Shown here piece after piece: positions 17,208 through 25,948 of a stretch of 38,054 nt of DNA. How positions within the stretch are numbered: the first letter of the stretch is position 1; every line of letters starts with the position of its first letter. The notes beneath the pieces are model-generated. The model did not search any database, was not told the DNA's origin, and worked only from the letters and a program-made list of their open reading frames with translations. The stretch comes from Ferrovum sp. GTDB taxonomy: Bacteria > Pseudomonadota > Gammaproteobacteria > Burkholderiales > Ferrovaceae. The stretch is from NCBI GenBank assembly GCA_027450105.1, contig DAIDKJ010000002.1, forward strand, positions 1-38,054, read 5' to 3'. Made by a program: the position numbers and the translations under genes.

Positions 17208-20063
17208 TCAACGGCCATCAGACATTGGAACCGGTGGAATCAATGGGTAGCGCACGATTTCCGATGGATAAAAAATACCGCCACGCAATGAAAGATTGGG
17301 AGAGCAGGCAGGATCGTTCTGAAGGATTTCTGGCCAGCGTGCTGACATGGCCGCCATTTCTTTCTGGTACGATTTGTCTTGCTCCGGGTTATTCTCAGCG
17401 CCGGTGTCGGAAGACTTGCAGCAAGTCATTTCAGCATAAGGCGTCCAGACATTGCGATAGCCCGCAGATTGAAGTCGAAGACAAAAATCCACATCATTGA
17501 ATGCCATGGGTAGGGTTTCATCGAAGCCGCCCAATTGTTCAAATAAACTTTTTCGTACCAGAAGGCATGCGGCCGTCACGGCGCTCCAGGATTGTTGCAG
17601 CACTGCCCGTCCAAAGTAACCGGCATGGCCGTGCGGCAGACCTCTGTGAGGATAGTCTGTCAACCCCCCCACACCAATGACGATACCCGCATGCTCCAGA
17701 GTACCATTGGGATACCATAGACGTGCGCCTACGGCGCCAACACCTGGACGTGCCCCCTGGGAAACCATCTCCTCAAGCCAATCGGGTGTAATGATTTTAA
17801 TGTCGCTATTCATTAAACAAAGGAACTCACCATTAGCCCGTTTAGCGGCTACATTATTGAGCGTGGAAAAATTAAACTGTCCTTCATCACGCAGAACACG
17901 TACCCCCCTGGCCTGAAGGTGTTCGAGTCGACTCAGTGATTTCTGTTGCGTACTTCCATTGTCGACCACAATGACTTCGTATCGGGGGTAAGTAGTTTTC
18001 TTGAAAATGAAATTCACACAGTCTTCCGGCAAATGTGCACAGTTGCGCGCATGAATGATAAGGCTGACCAGCGGTTGCGGTGACGGGCATTCAAATTTCA
18101 CCCGCTGGTGGGGTAACGCTTCAGGGCAGGAGAGTACCTCACCCGACAGATGAAGTCGTTGCAAATGGTCCCTAACTGCCCGTTTGGCCGAATCCAGAGC
18201 ATACGGCTTTTCATCGACATGCACTGATGTGCTCCCGGGTATCATGCGCCAGTGATAAAGTACCCGTGGAATGTGAATGATCTGTGCGGGTGTTAAACAC
18301 GTAATGGCGCGCAAAGCCAGATCGTAGTCTTGAGAGCCTTCATATCCTTCGCGAAACCCCCCCAACCCCACGATGAGTTCGCGGCGATATCCTCCCAGAT
18401 GACTGATCATGTTTTGTGCCAGCATCAAATCCGGGTTGAAATCAGATTTGAAATAAGGGTCAATGCGCAATCCGGATTCGTTGAGTTTATCTTCATCTGA
18501 GTAAATGATCCCGGCATCGGGGTGGCTAACAAGTGCATGTGCCATGTACCATAACGCCAGAGGATGTAACAGGTCATCATGGTCAAGCAACGCAATAAAC
18601 TCACCTCTGGCCAATGCCAACGCAGAGTTACTGGCTGCGCTGATATGCCCATTCACGCTTCTTTTGACCCAACGAATTCGACTTTCGGCCATTGCCCGAT
18701 CTGTCAGGAATTCATCCAACTCAGGACTATTGCTGGCGTCATCTGCAATACAAAGCTCCCAGTGGGGGTAAACCTGATTGCGCACGCTATCAATGGCGGC
18801 CTGCAAGTACGAAAGATTAGAGCGGTAAGTCGGCATCACAACGGAAATCAGCGGCGTTTTTGGCCAATCGGATAATTGTGCCGACATGAGGGCATAATCA
18901 CCCGATGTCGGCTCGTTCATGGCAATCCATTTCGCATAGTCGACTTCGGGCGGTTGCAGTTTGGCCTTGCCGATTTCGGCACTCAACCCTGAAAGGCCAT
19001 GCTCATGCAGAACATGCCATCCCCGAAAACCTGCACGACGGGCCCATCCCGGTTCACGCACTGCGCGTCTCAATACTCGACCCATGAGTTTCAAGGCACG
19101 CAGTGGGGCTGTAATACGCCAACTGGTACTGGCATAGAGGTCTCTTATCTCCTTATCATGCAGGGATTTCAGCATATTGACACGGACCTGGAGATCATGG
19201 ACCAGGGTTTGGGCTTGTGCCAATTCATCTTCGAGCCGACGCAGTTTTTCTTGAGAAGCGATCCTTGCATTTTCGCTTTGCAAGAGCTCTTTCCGGGATG
19301 CGTTCAATTGATTGTTGGCTTGCAGAAACTGATCACGGAACTCCTGATATCGCCACACGCGCTCCATGATTGCACTGGATTGCTCAGGTGACCAACGTTG
19401 GCTCCATTTGTGGTAAATACGCTGGGCTTGGTGATTAAAAAACGGCACTAGTTGATGAACTCCGGAACTGTCATGCACGCGATAACAAGCGGTAATTTGC
19501 GGAACGTGAATGAAAGTTCCGTGTTGCGCCACCTGAAGCCAGAAATCCCAATCCTCGTACAAATCCAGCGTTTCATCAAAACGGCAACCAGACAGGATAA
19601 CCTCACGGCGGAATAAAACGCTATGCAGCGGCATTAAATTTCCCGCCTGCAGTTGAATGGGGTCAAACTCCAAAGAGAATACCGTTCCTCGAGATTCTCC
19701 CTGCGCATGACATAACTGTACATCGCTATAGGCGGCCAAGGCTTCCGGGTGATCGTTCAAGGCTTGTAGCAACCCAGACAGATGACCGGCGAGCAACCAA
19801 TCATCGTCATCCAGAAACAGTAGCCAGTCTCCCGTGGCTTGACCCAACGCCCGATTGGCCGCCACGCTTCGTGATAACGGTATATCTGAAGTAACCAGGC
19901 GCTGTGCCAGATGAATCTCCAACTGCGGAAGAGGCCCGTGATTTGGAACTGCAGCGATGACGATCACTTCCATATCCGGTATTTTCTGAAGTGCCACCGA
20001 TAGCAGCGCCTGAGCCAGATATTGAGTACGTCCAAGACTTCTTATCAGAACGGAAATATGCAT
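17208..20063 (-). CDS. three-module GT2 glycosyltransferase
   Basis: A 951-aa protein with three GT2-like (GT-A fold) regions. The first (about 1-230) begins 'MHISVLIRSLGRTQYLAQAL' and has 'FLDDDDW' (84-89). A helical, coiled-coil-like stretch (about 250-310) follows. The second (about 400-620) has 'ISVVMPTYRSNLSYLQ' and the metal motif 'LLDHDDLLHP'. The third (about 655-930) has 'VSLIIHARNCAHLPED', 'VVDNGST' and 'LMNSDIKI'. Such proteins assemble surface glycans or glycosylate surface proteins using several sugar donors. The ATG has no clear Shine-Dalgarno. It lies 76 bp after another GT2 gene on the same strand. Codon use looks less GC-rich than in pel (impression only). Confidence 0.86.
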   Translation of the reverse strand: MHISVLIRSLGRTQYLAQALLSVALQKIPDMEVIVIAAVPNHGPLPQLEIHLAQRLVTSDIPLSRSVAANRALGQATGDWLLFLDDDDWLLAGHLSGLLQALNDHPEALAAYSDVQLCHAQGESRGTVFSLEFDPIQLQAGNLMPLHSVLFRREVILSGCRFDETLDLYEDWDFWLQVAQHGTFIHVPQITACYRVHDSSGVHQLVPFFNHQAQRIYHKWSQRWSPEQSSAIMERVWRYQEFRDQFLQANNQLNASRKELLQSENARIASQEKLRRLEDELAQAQTLVHDLQVRVNMLKSLHDKEIRDLYASTSWRITAPLRALKLMGRVLRRAVREPGWARRAGFRGWHVLHEHGLSGLSAEIGKAKLQPPEVDYAKWIAMNEPTSGDYALMSAQLSDWPKTPLISVVMPTYRSNLSYLQAAIDSVRNQVYPHWELCIADDASNSPELDEFLTDRAMAESRIRWVKRSVNGHISAASNSALALARGEFIALLDHDDLLHPLALWYMAHALVSHPDAGIIYSDEDKLNESGLRIDPYFKSDFNPDLMLAQNMISHLGGYRRELIVGLGGFREGYEGSQDYDLALRAITCLTPAQIIHIPRVLYHWRMIPGSTSVHVDEKPYALDSAKRAVRDHLQRLHLSGEVLSCPEALPHQRVKFECPSPQPLVSLIIHARNCAHLPEDCVNFIFKKTTYPRYEVIVVDNGSTQQKSLSRLEHLQARGVRVLRDEGQFNFSTLNNVAAKRANGEFLCLMNSDIKIITPDWLEEMVSQGARPGVGAVGARLWYPNGTLEHAGIVIGVGGLTDYPHRGLPHGHAGYFGRAVLQQSWSAVTAACLLVRKSLFEQLGGFDETLPMAFNDVDFCLRLQSAGYRNVWTPYAEMTCCKSSDTGAENNPEQDKSYQKEMAAMSARWPEILQNDPACSPNLSLRGGIFYPSEIVRYPLIPPVPMSDGR

Positions 20064-20139
20064 GCGGCATTCAGTGGCAAGTTAGAGTGGGCAAGAAAGG
20101 TTAGCATGCCCGATTCATAAAGTTGTCCGAGACGGTCCA

Positions 20140-21114
20140 TTACAATACCAGTTTGCCCGTCTTTCCGTGTAAACCATCCCGTAATCCCCGCATCATCATT
20201 TTGATACAGCAAATCCGTTGCTCGGAAAACAGTGCGTAAAAATACAATACTCTGAGTAGCCGAAGACATTCGGCAATTCTCCAGCGCCATGGCAAGTAGG
20301 GTTTTTGCAGTAGCAGCAAACTGTTGCGACAAATGTAGTAGTACCTGAAAGGTGCATGAAAGGAAACAATACGCCAACGCCCAAACCAGAAACGCCTGCG
20401 TTCATTTCCCAACGAATGGACCATGCGCGCCGAACAAGCTCCAAACAGCCGATAACCCTTGGCTTTGGCCCGAAAACACCATTCGGTGTCCACGTGGTCA
20501 ATAAACAGGCTTTCATCCATGAAACCAATGGATTGCAATGCTCTCAAAGACATCAGTGTACCCGAGGAAATCAGAAAGTCCACTTCCACACAGGCCTCTC
20601 TTCCGTCACAAGGAGTGCGCACATATCCCAGCCAACCCAAGCGCACAAAACCATTCTGCGTCAATTGAAAGTCATCACCATAAGAAGAACCCACAGCCGC
20701 CAGTTTCATTCCCGCCTTTTCTGCCATCACAGCCATTTCTTGCAAATGAGAGACCATGTCGGTTGCCGGAATGCTGTCCTGATCCATTAGGAGCGCATAA
20801 CTGGCACCATAGGCCAATGCCTGGGCCAACCCCGCATTGAGCGCAGAACCCACTCCCCGATTTTCGGGAAAATTAATCTGATTGACCTGACAACCGTATG
20901 CTTGCAATTCGGGTCGTTTCACTGAAGCATTATCCACCACCCAGACTGTGTGGACCTGGTTGAGCAAAGCGTCGATTTGACGCGACAAAAGGTCTGTGTC
21001 CGGATTGAACGTCACAATGACAGCATGAACCAAAGTAAACGGCTTTGAGCTCTCTGTGAAGTCACCAGTGTTCACTGATCCCGCCTTGAAAATTTGCAGA
21101 TTTGATCGATACAA
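20140..21114 (-). CDS. GT2 glycosyltransferase, rhamnosyltransferase-like
   Basis: A 324-aa single-domain GT-A enzyme. It has 'VIVTFNPDTDLLSRQIDALL' near the N-terminus, 'VWVVDNAS', the DxD-type metal site 'LMDQDSIPA', 'FLISSGTLMSLRAL' and 'DHVDTEWCFRAKAKGY', the pattern of RfbF/WbbL-type rhamnosyltransferases. The donor sugar is not certain. The track start is a TTG with weak support; an in-frame GTG at codon 14, preceded by GGCGGG, is an alternative, and both lie before the catalytic domain. Upstream, 51 bp separate it from the protease gene. Confidence 0.83.
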   Translation of the reverse strand: MYRSNLQIFKAGSVNTGDFTESSKPFTLVHAVIVTFNPDTDLLSRQIDALLNQVHTVWVVDNASVKRPELQAYGCQVNQINFPENRGVGSALNAGLAQALAYGASYALLMDQDSIPATDMVSHLQEMAVMAEKAGMKLAAVGSSYGDDFQLTQNGFVRLGWLGYVRTPCDGREACVEVDFLISSGTLMSLRALQSIGFMDESLFIDHVDTEWCFRAKAKGYRLFGACSARMVHSLGNERRRFWFGRWRIVSFHAPFRYYYICRNSLLLLQKPYLPWRWRIAECLRLLRVLYFYALFSEQRICCIKMMMRGLRDGLHGKTGKLVL

Positions 21115-21116
21115 TA

Positions 21117-21156
21117 GGCCATCATCCGCCTGGTCCCTCCAACCCGACAGATGGCC
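21117..21156. other. inverted repeat between protease and GT2 genes
   Basis: GGCCATC (21117-21123) and GATGGCC (21150-21156) form a perfect 7-bp inverted repeat with a 26-base loop in the short gap between the protease and the GT2 gene. No T-tract follows on the minus strand, so it is not a typical terminator. It could be a processing or attenuation stem, or chance. Confidence 0.25.
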
Positions 21157-21165
21157 CGGAAAGGT

Positions 21166-23796
21166 TCAGACAGCCTGATCAAAAGGCTGAGTCAGGACAC
21201 CCGCAATCCCCACCGTAGCAGTAGCCAGAGAAACCGGAGCGGAATTGGCAGCAAGGCTGGAGTACTGATGAGCCGCAACGATATTGGTATCCAGGTTAGC
21301 CGCAATGCCACCGTAGATTGCATACACCGGGTTTGTCGAGGTCATGGTGGCCAGGGCATTGACCAACCAATTAACGCCAAAGCCAAGTCCTCCCGCTGCC
21401 TTTATTCCGGGATCGTTTTGAATCAGATAGAGCATGGCCTGATAAAGTCCAGCCTCGCCATTGGCCGGGTCGGTTGCCGCACCATTATCCCCCGTAGTGG
21501 AAAGTCCCAGGTGGTTAAAAACGGCCGTCAGTCCGCTGGTCGCGTTGGTCAGGCCGGACTGTGTTAGCAGAAGGTTGGCAAGTGCTGTGCCACTCAATGC
21601 ATTTTGCTGGATGGTTGCGCTCAATGATGCGCCAGGCGCCTGTGCGTTGACGGCCACAAAAAGCGCATCGACAGTCGCCTCAGCAGTCAATGCCCCGCCA
21701 CTTGAAGTAAGCGCTGGCCCCACATACAGTGATTTATCCGAGAATTTAAGAAATGTCACGTTTTGCAGGTTGGCATCCCCGTTGGTACCAGAGGTATCGT
21801 GGACGGTATACCCACTCCCGTTGGACTGAAGGGTGTAATTGGACATAGGCCCGGTAAAGCTAACCAATGTACTCGCACCCCCGCCAACAATGCTGGCACT
21901 GGATGCTCCCATCAAAATGGTTTCATTTTGACTGCCGCAATTGATGATGTCGTTCCCGCTGCTCCCACAAACAACGGTATCCGCTTGTGTGCCCAGCCAA
22001 ACCGTGGTGTCTCCATTGGGTAGCGCAATCGTGGTGTTACCAGCACCTCCCGTAAACTGGGAAACGCCCGATGACGTCAGGATGGTGGCATAGTCAACCC
22101 CGTTGGAAGTGGAAGTGGCACCGTACACGGGCGCACTGCTGCCATCACTGATGCCGGCTATCCCGTTAGCCACAAAGTTGCTCCAGGTGGCCGTCAACGG
22201 CGCAATATCTGCGGCTGATGCCACTGTGGTATTGACCTGCGAAGTGGTTTGCATCTGGCCGGAAAGCAGATTATCCGCAGTGTACGCTTGAATCGTGCCA
22301 ATCTGGGTAGACACACCAGTTACATCATTGAGTACGCTGGCGCTGATGGTGTTGCCCGACTGCGTGAGGGTAAAGGTATAGGGATTATTTGCGGCAAAGT
22401 TGAAGGGCAGGTTCTCCTGAACCGTTGGGTTGGAACCGGCATATGTATTAACCGAACCATGAAGCCCCACAGTACCGCTGTATGCATTCCAGACGTCAAA
22501 ACTTACAGAACTGCCCAAGCCTCCACTCTGGTTTCCATAGCCGTTGCTATCAATTCCGATCAGGCCCATATCGCCCGTTTGGGCACCATAAAAATACAGT
22601 CCCCACGTATATGGCGTGCCATTAGCCGGTAGCTTGTCTACGGAAAAATTGAATGACAGAGCGTTGGCAGTACCCGAATTAAGCGCGGAAAATTGTGTAC
22701 TGGAAATGAATCCCGGCACAAATGGCGACCCACCCACGGTAACCGTATAATAGGCTTGGCCATTGTCAACATTCACCAGCGCCGAGGTGGAACCCGTATC
22801 GGCCACATTGGAGGCCACACCCAAGGTAATGGACGCCGTACCATTGGCATTGATGGTTGTCGTGCCATTGAGCGCACCCGTGAGCAGCGCATCCGGGGAA
22901 AGACCACTGATACTGTAATTGGCAACAGTTCCCGGAAAGACATCCAGGGTTTGAAGCGTGAGCGTGATGCTGGAACCCGGGTTAACGGTCGTCGGTCCAG
23001 TGAGATTGTAGGCGGGGGCCATTTTAAATCCCAGGGACGCCATGACCAGCAAATCGGTAAACGTCAATTTTCCCTGTACCCCGGGAGATGCGCTTCCAAA
23101 GGAATCCCCCGAAACTCCCGAACCCCAGTCTGCCGTATCGTTTACCGAATCAAAAGCATTGAGACTGGTGTTCCCATTGTCGAGAGAAAAGTACTCCGGC
23201 AAGGAGCCGGTAGTTTGCAGTTGGCCGGGAGCGGCATAGGTGTAGAGATTAAGCGGATCGTACACACCCGTATTGTAAAAACTCACCCGTCCCAAGGCAT
23301 GCGTGATTTCATGCATGGCCGCTGCGAACAGATCGTACTGGGAGGAACCCACCGTGGTGCCATATGACCAGTTATCACTGGCATTAAAACCGATCTCTCC
23401 TTGAACCGACGTGCCACTGAACAAACTGCCCAGTCCCAAGGCCATGGCTTCCGCCGGCGAGATTTCCCAAGTGCCAAAAGCTGCCATGGGATCGTTAGCC
23501 GGCAAAACGCTGGCCAATTGTGGAAGACCGTTGGACTGTGCCGAACTGGTTAGTGCGTTCACCAGCTGGGAATAGCTGAGCCCACTGGTGGTACTGGGCG
23601 CTCCCGTAGCGGCCGCGTTGGTCGGGATGGGGGTCCCCCCGGTCTCACCCCACCCCACCTGTAATGTCACCGAAACAGGATTGGCGATGGCGTTACCAAT
23701 GAAGTTGGCCGCCGCTTGAACAGTGGCTTTGAAAGCAGCCTCGTTGGGTGCTGTATTGACGGAGGAATCCCAGACCAGATTGATCTGCAAAATCAC
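21166..23796 (-). CDS. large metalloprotease (NF038122-like) with RTX-like repeats
   Basis: An 876-aa acidic, Gly/Ser/Thr/Asn-rich protein. Residues 1-265 resemble the NF038122 metalloprotease family, with zinc motif 'HEITHALGR' (162-170). Then a beta-sandwich-like region (about 275-345) and a lectin-like region (about 350-540, tentatively DUF3472-like). Next come short Gly/Asp repeats of RTX type ('GGAGNTTIALPNGDTTVWLG', 'GSSGNDIINCGSQNETIL', about 580-640) and a C-terminal Ala/Leu-rich module. No N-terminal signal peptide and no PEP-CTERM tail are visible, which fits type I secretion via a C-terminal signal. No type I exporter lies in the window. GTG start behind AAAGGA. Substrate unknown; processing of a surface protein is a reasonable guess. 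Confidence 0.8.
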   Translation of the reverse strand: MILQINLVWDSSVNTAPNEAAFKATVQAAANFIGNAIANPVSVTLQVGWGETGGTPIPTNAAATGAPSTTSGLSYSQLVNALTSSAQSNGLPQLASVLPANDPMAAFGTWEISPAEAMALGLGSLFSGTSVQGEIGFNASDNWSYGTTVGSSQYDLFAAAMHEITHALGRVSFYNTGVYDPLNLYTYAAPGQLQTTGSLPEYFSLDNGNTSLNAFDSVNDTADWGSGVSGDSFGSASPGVQGKLTFTDLLVMASLGFKMAPAYNLTGPTTVNPGSSITLTLQTLDVFPGTVANYSISGLSPDALLTGALNGTTTINANGTASITLGVASNVADTGSTSALVNVDNGQAYYTVTVGGSPFVPGFISSTQFSALNSGTANALSFNFSVDKLPANGTPYTWGLYFYGAQTGDMGLIGIDSNGYGNQSGGLGSSVSFDVWNAYSGTVGLHGSVNTYAGSNPTVQENLPFNFAANNPYTFTLTQSGNTISASVLNDVTGVSTQIGTIQAYTADNLLSGQMQTTSQVNTTVASAADIAPLTATWSNFVANGIAGISDGSSAPVYGATSTSNGVDYATILTSSGVSQFTGGAGNTTIALPNGDTTVWLGTQADTVVCGSSGNDIINCGSQNETILMGASSASIVGGGASTLVSFTGPMSNYTLQSNGSGYTVHDTSGTNGDANLQNVTFLKFSDKSLYVGPALTSSGGALTAEATVDALFVAVNAQAPGASLSATIQQNALSGTALANLLLTQSGLTNATSGLTAVFNHLGLSTTGDNGAATDPANGEAGLYQAMLYLIQNDPGIKAAGGLGFGVNWLVNALATMTSTNPVYAIYGGIAANLDTNIVAAHQYSSLAANSAPVSLATATVGIAGVLTQPFDQAV

Positions 23797-23858
23797 ACAT
23801 CCTTTGGAATATGCAGTTTGAGAATTCTACCGGATTCCCCACCGTAATATCACCTTGT

Positions 23859-23871
23859 ATGTTATAAACAT
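23859..23871. promoter_or_regulatory. perfect palindrome in the divergent intergenic region
   Basis: ATGTT-ATA-AACAT is a perfect 5-3-5 inverted repeat in the 225-bp gap between the leftward protease and the rightward module-protein genes. Its position would suit an operator for either promoter. No known regulator site is recognised. Confidence 0.3.
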
Positions 23872-23900
23872 CCTGTGGATTGGGCTGTCTTGAACATGAC

Positions 23901-23920
23901 CCCAAGCGCAAAATCTTGGG
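23901..23920. other. hairpin CCCAAG...CTTGGG in the divergent intergenic region
   Basis: A 6-bp perfect inverted repeat with an 8-base AT-rich loop, upstream of the plus-strand module-protein gene. It could form a small hairpin in an untranslated leader or be an operator. It is not followed by a T-run on either strand. Confidence 0.25.
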
Positions 23921-24021
23921 ATATGTGTCTGTTCGTGCTCCTTATTCTGTTACCCGGGAACCCCCAAAATCCGCATAGATTCGACTTCCATTGATGTGCC
24001 AAACCGGGAGCCTGTGATCAG

Positions 24022-25948
24022 CATGAATCAACGCTTGGACATTTTTCTGGACGACACGCCTCTTACGAAACCGAGAAGCAGGTTTTTATTCTGGCTGCTT
24101 GCTGTCTTTCTGCCGATTTCCAGTTCTGTTTTTCCAGTGTTGGCCGATGATGTCTTCGATGCCACTGCCGGTATTTTAAAAGTCCCCGCCGTAGCTGTAG
24201 GCACCTCGATTAATAACAATACGGTTTATACCGATTTAACCCTGACGTTGGGGCAGGTTATTCGTGTCAGTTCCGGTCCCCCTAATGGCACAATCGATAT
24301 TTTTGATGGCGGTTATCTCTACATCCCTTCGGTTTCCGTCTTCGGAAATGTATACACCAACGTAGTGGCCACAATTTCAAAAGTGCTAACCATTGGCGGC
24401 GCTACTCCCTACGTCAACCCGTTGACCATGCCCATGGTCGTGACTCCCTTCCAACCACCGTCCGCACAGTCGGGAGCACCTTATTCCCTCGCTTTGGGGG
24501 CAACCGGTTCCGGGCCATTTCAATGGAGTGCGAGCACAGTCGCACCAGGCTCGACAAATAACCATCTTACCCTGTCTACAAACTCCGGAATTCTTGGCGG
24601 AACACCTTATTACACTGGAAATCAACCGCTATTGATTACTGCAACGCGTCAGGATGGGGCTGCTCAGAACATCCAAACCGAGTTGGTCATTTCAGGCATT
24701 GGCAGCACTCAGAACATTACCAATACGCCCAGTGCCGGTCAGCAGAACCAGTCCTATTTATGGCAGGCAGAAACCACTTGGGGTTATACAGGAAGCAATC
24801 TGGGGTGCACTCCAGACCTGAGCTTTATCTTTGGATCCATCCCACCAGGCCTCACCTACAACCCCCTCTATGTCGGTTATCAAAATAATGATACGTTTAC
24901 AGGGGTGCCCACCTTTGCGGGGGCCTACACCTTTACGCTATTTGGTTCCCCCGGAAGCAATTTATGCGCCCCAGATTCCACTAACCTCAGCACCGTAACC
25001 ATCACCATCAATTCGAGCTCCACCGCTTCTGTCCCCAAGGGGAGTTCTGGCTGGACAAGGGCAACATCTTCTCCCGTGCTATCTGTATCTCCCGCGGGAT
25101 GGGACAGTTTCACGCTGGGATCACCTTCAGTCCTCAATTTCGGCGCAGCATATTATCTGTACTATGAGGGCCTTAATTCCACAACAGCCACCCATGCCAT
25201 TGGTGTGGCCATTTCCAGCGATGGCATCCATTGGACCAAACAAGCCAATCCCGTTCTGTCTCCGGGCGGACCGGGAGCATGGGATATGGGTGAAGTACGT
25301 TACCCTACAATAACCAATAACGGACAGTCTCTGGTAATGATATATCAAGGTTGGGGAGGAAATGGAGCCGCTCTGGGCATGGCAAGTTCGACCGACGGCC
25401 TCCACTGGATCAAACAGCAAGGCTATGTCAGTGTGTTAAAGGGCGTTGTGGGTGATGCTTATGTACCAGCCAGCCTACTTTATATCAACGGACAGTATCT
25501 CCTGTACTACTCCTCGGATGGTTCCATCGGCCTGATGACCTCAACAGACGCCATCCATTGGAGCGACAAGGGTTTCGTGTTCAATGGAAATGGGGCGGTG
25601 CAAATTTCTCGTGCTTCTGTTGTATACGATGGTAGTACCTATCGCATGTGGTATACAAGAACTGTAGACGCAAACGATGGGACGGCTGCAAATTCCGGCA
25701 TCTACGCAGTGATGATTGGTTACGCTGACTCAGCGGATGGGATCACCTGGAAGACTTACGGCAATCCGATTTTTACTGCGGGGGCCTCAGGTACCTGGGA
25801 TCGCCCTGGCGTAGGAGATCCAACGGTCTATTACGACGGAATCAACTTTCACATGTGGTACGTGGGGGGACGAGAAAACCTTTCTATTCAATCGTATCTG
25901 TACGATGCTTTTGTCGAAGGAAACATTGGATATGCAACAACCCATTAA
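24022..25948 (+). CDS. exported FDG-module protein with Ig-like domains and a GH43-like beta-propeller
   Basis: Start taken at the ATG at 24022; the GTGs at 23996 and 24013 are alternatives. A signal peptide ends near 'FPVLA'. Two FDG modules follow ('DVFDATAGILKVPAVAVG' and 'DIFDGGYLYIPSVSVFG'), then two putative Ig-like (He_PIG-type) domains with 'PPGLTYNPLYVG' and 'FTGVPTFAGAYTFTLFG'. The last ~290 residues form about five blades with 'SSDGIHWTKQANPVLSPGG', 'STDGLHWIKQ', 'STDAIHWSDKG' and 'SADGITWKTYGNPIF', the pattern of five-bladed GH43/GH32-like carbohydrate-active propellers. Catalytic residues cannot be assigned. Likely a secreted carbohydrate-binding or -cleaving protein. The next gene overlaps its end by 17 bp. 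Confidence 0.8.
24146..24411 (+). repeat. two FDG modules (protein repeat), copy set A
   Basis: Two adjacent ~40-residue units right after the signal peptide share the pattern D-x-FD-x(3)-L-x-(I/V)P-x-V-x-VG-x(3-8)-Y-T-(N/D)-(V/L)-x-(V/L)-T-(L/I)-G-x-V-x-x-V. The first copy has a 5-residue insertion before 'VYTDLTLTLG'; the second is 'YLYIPSVSVFGNVYTNVVAT'. The same pair occurs in two neighbouring genes. Confidence 0.7.

Noticed and set aside
21166-23796. PEP-CTERM sorting signal on the metalloprotease
   Set aside because: The C-terminus has no VPEP motif, membrane helix or basic tail.
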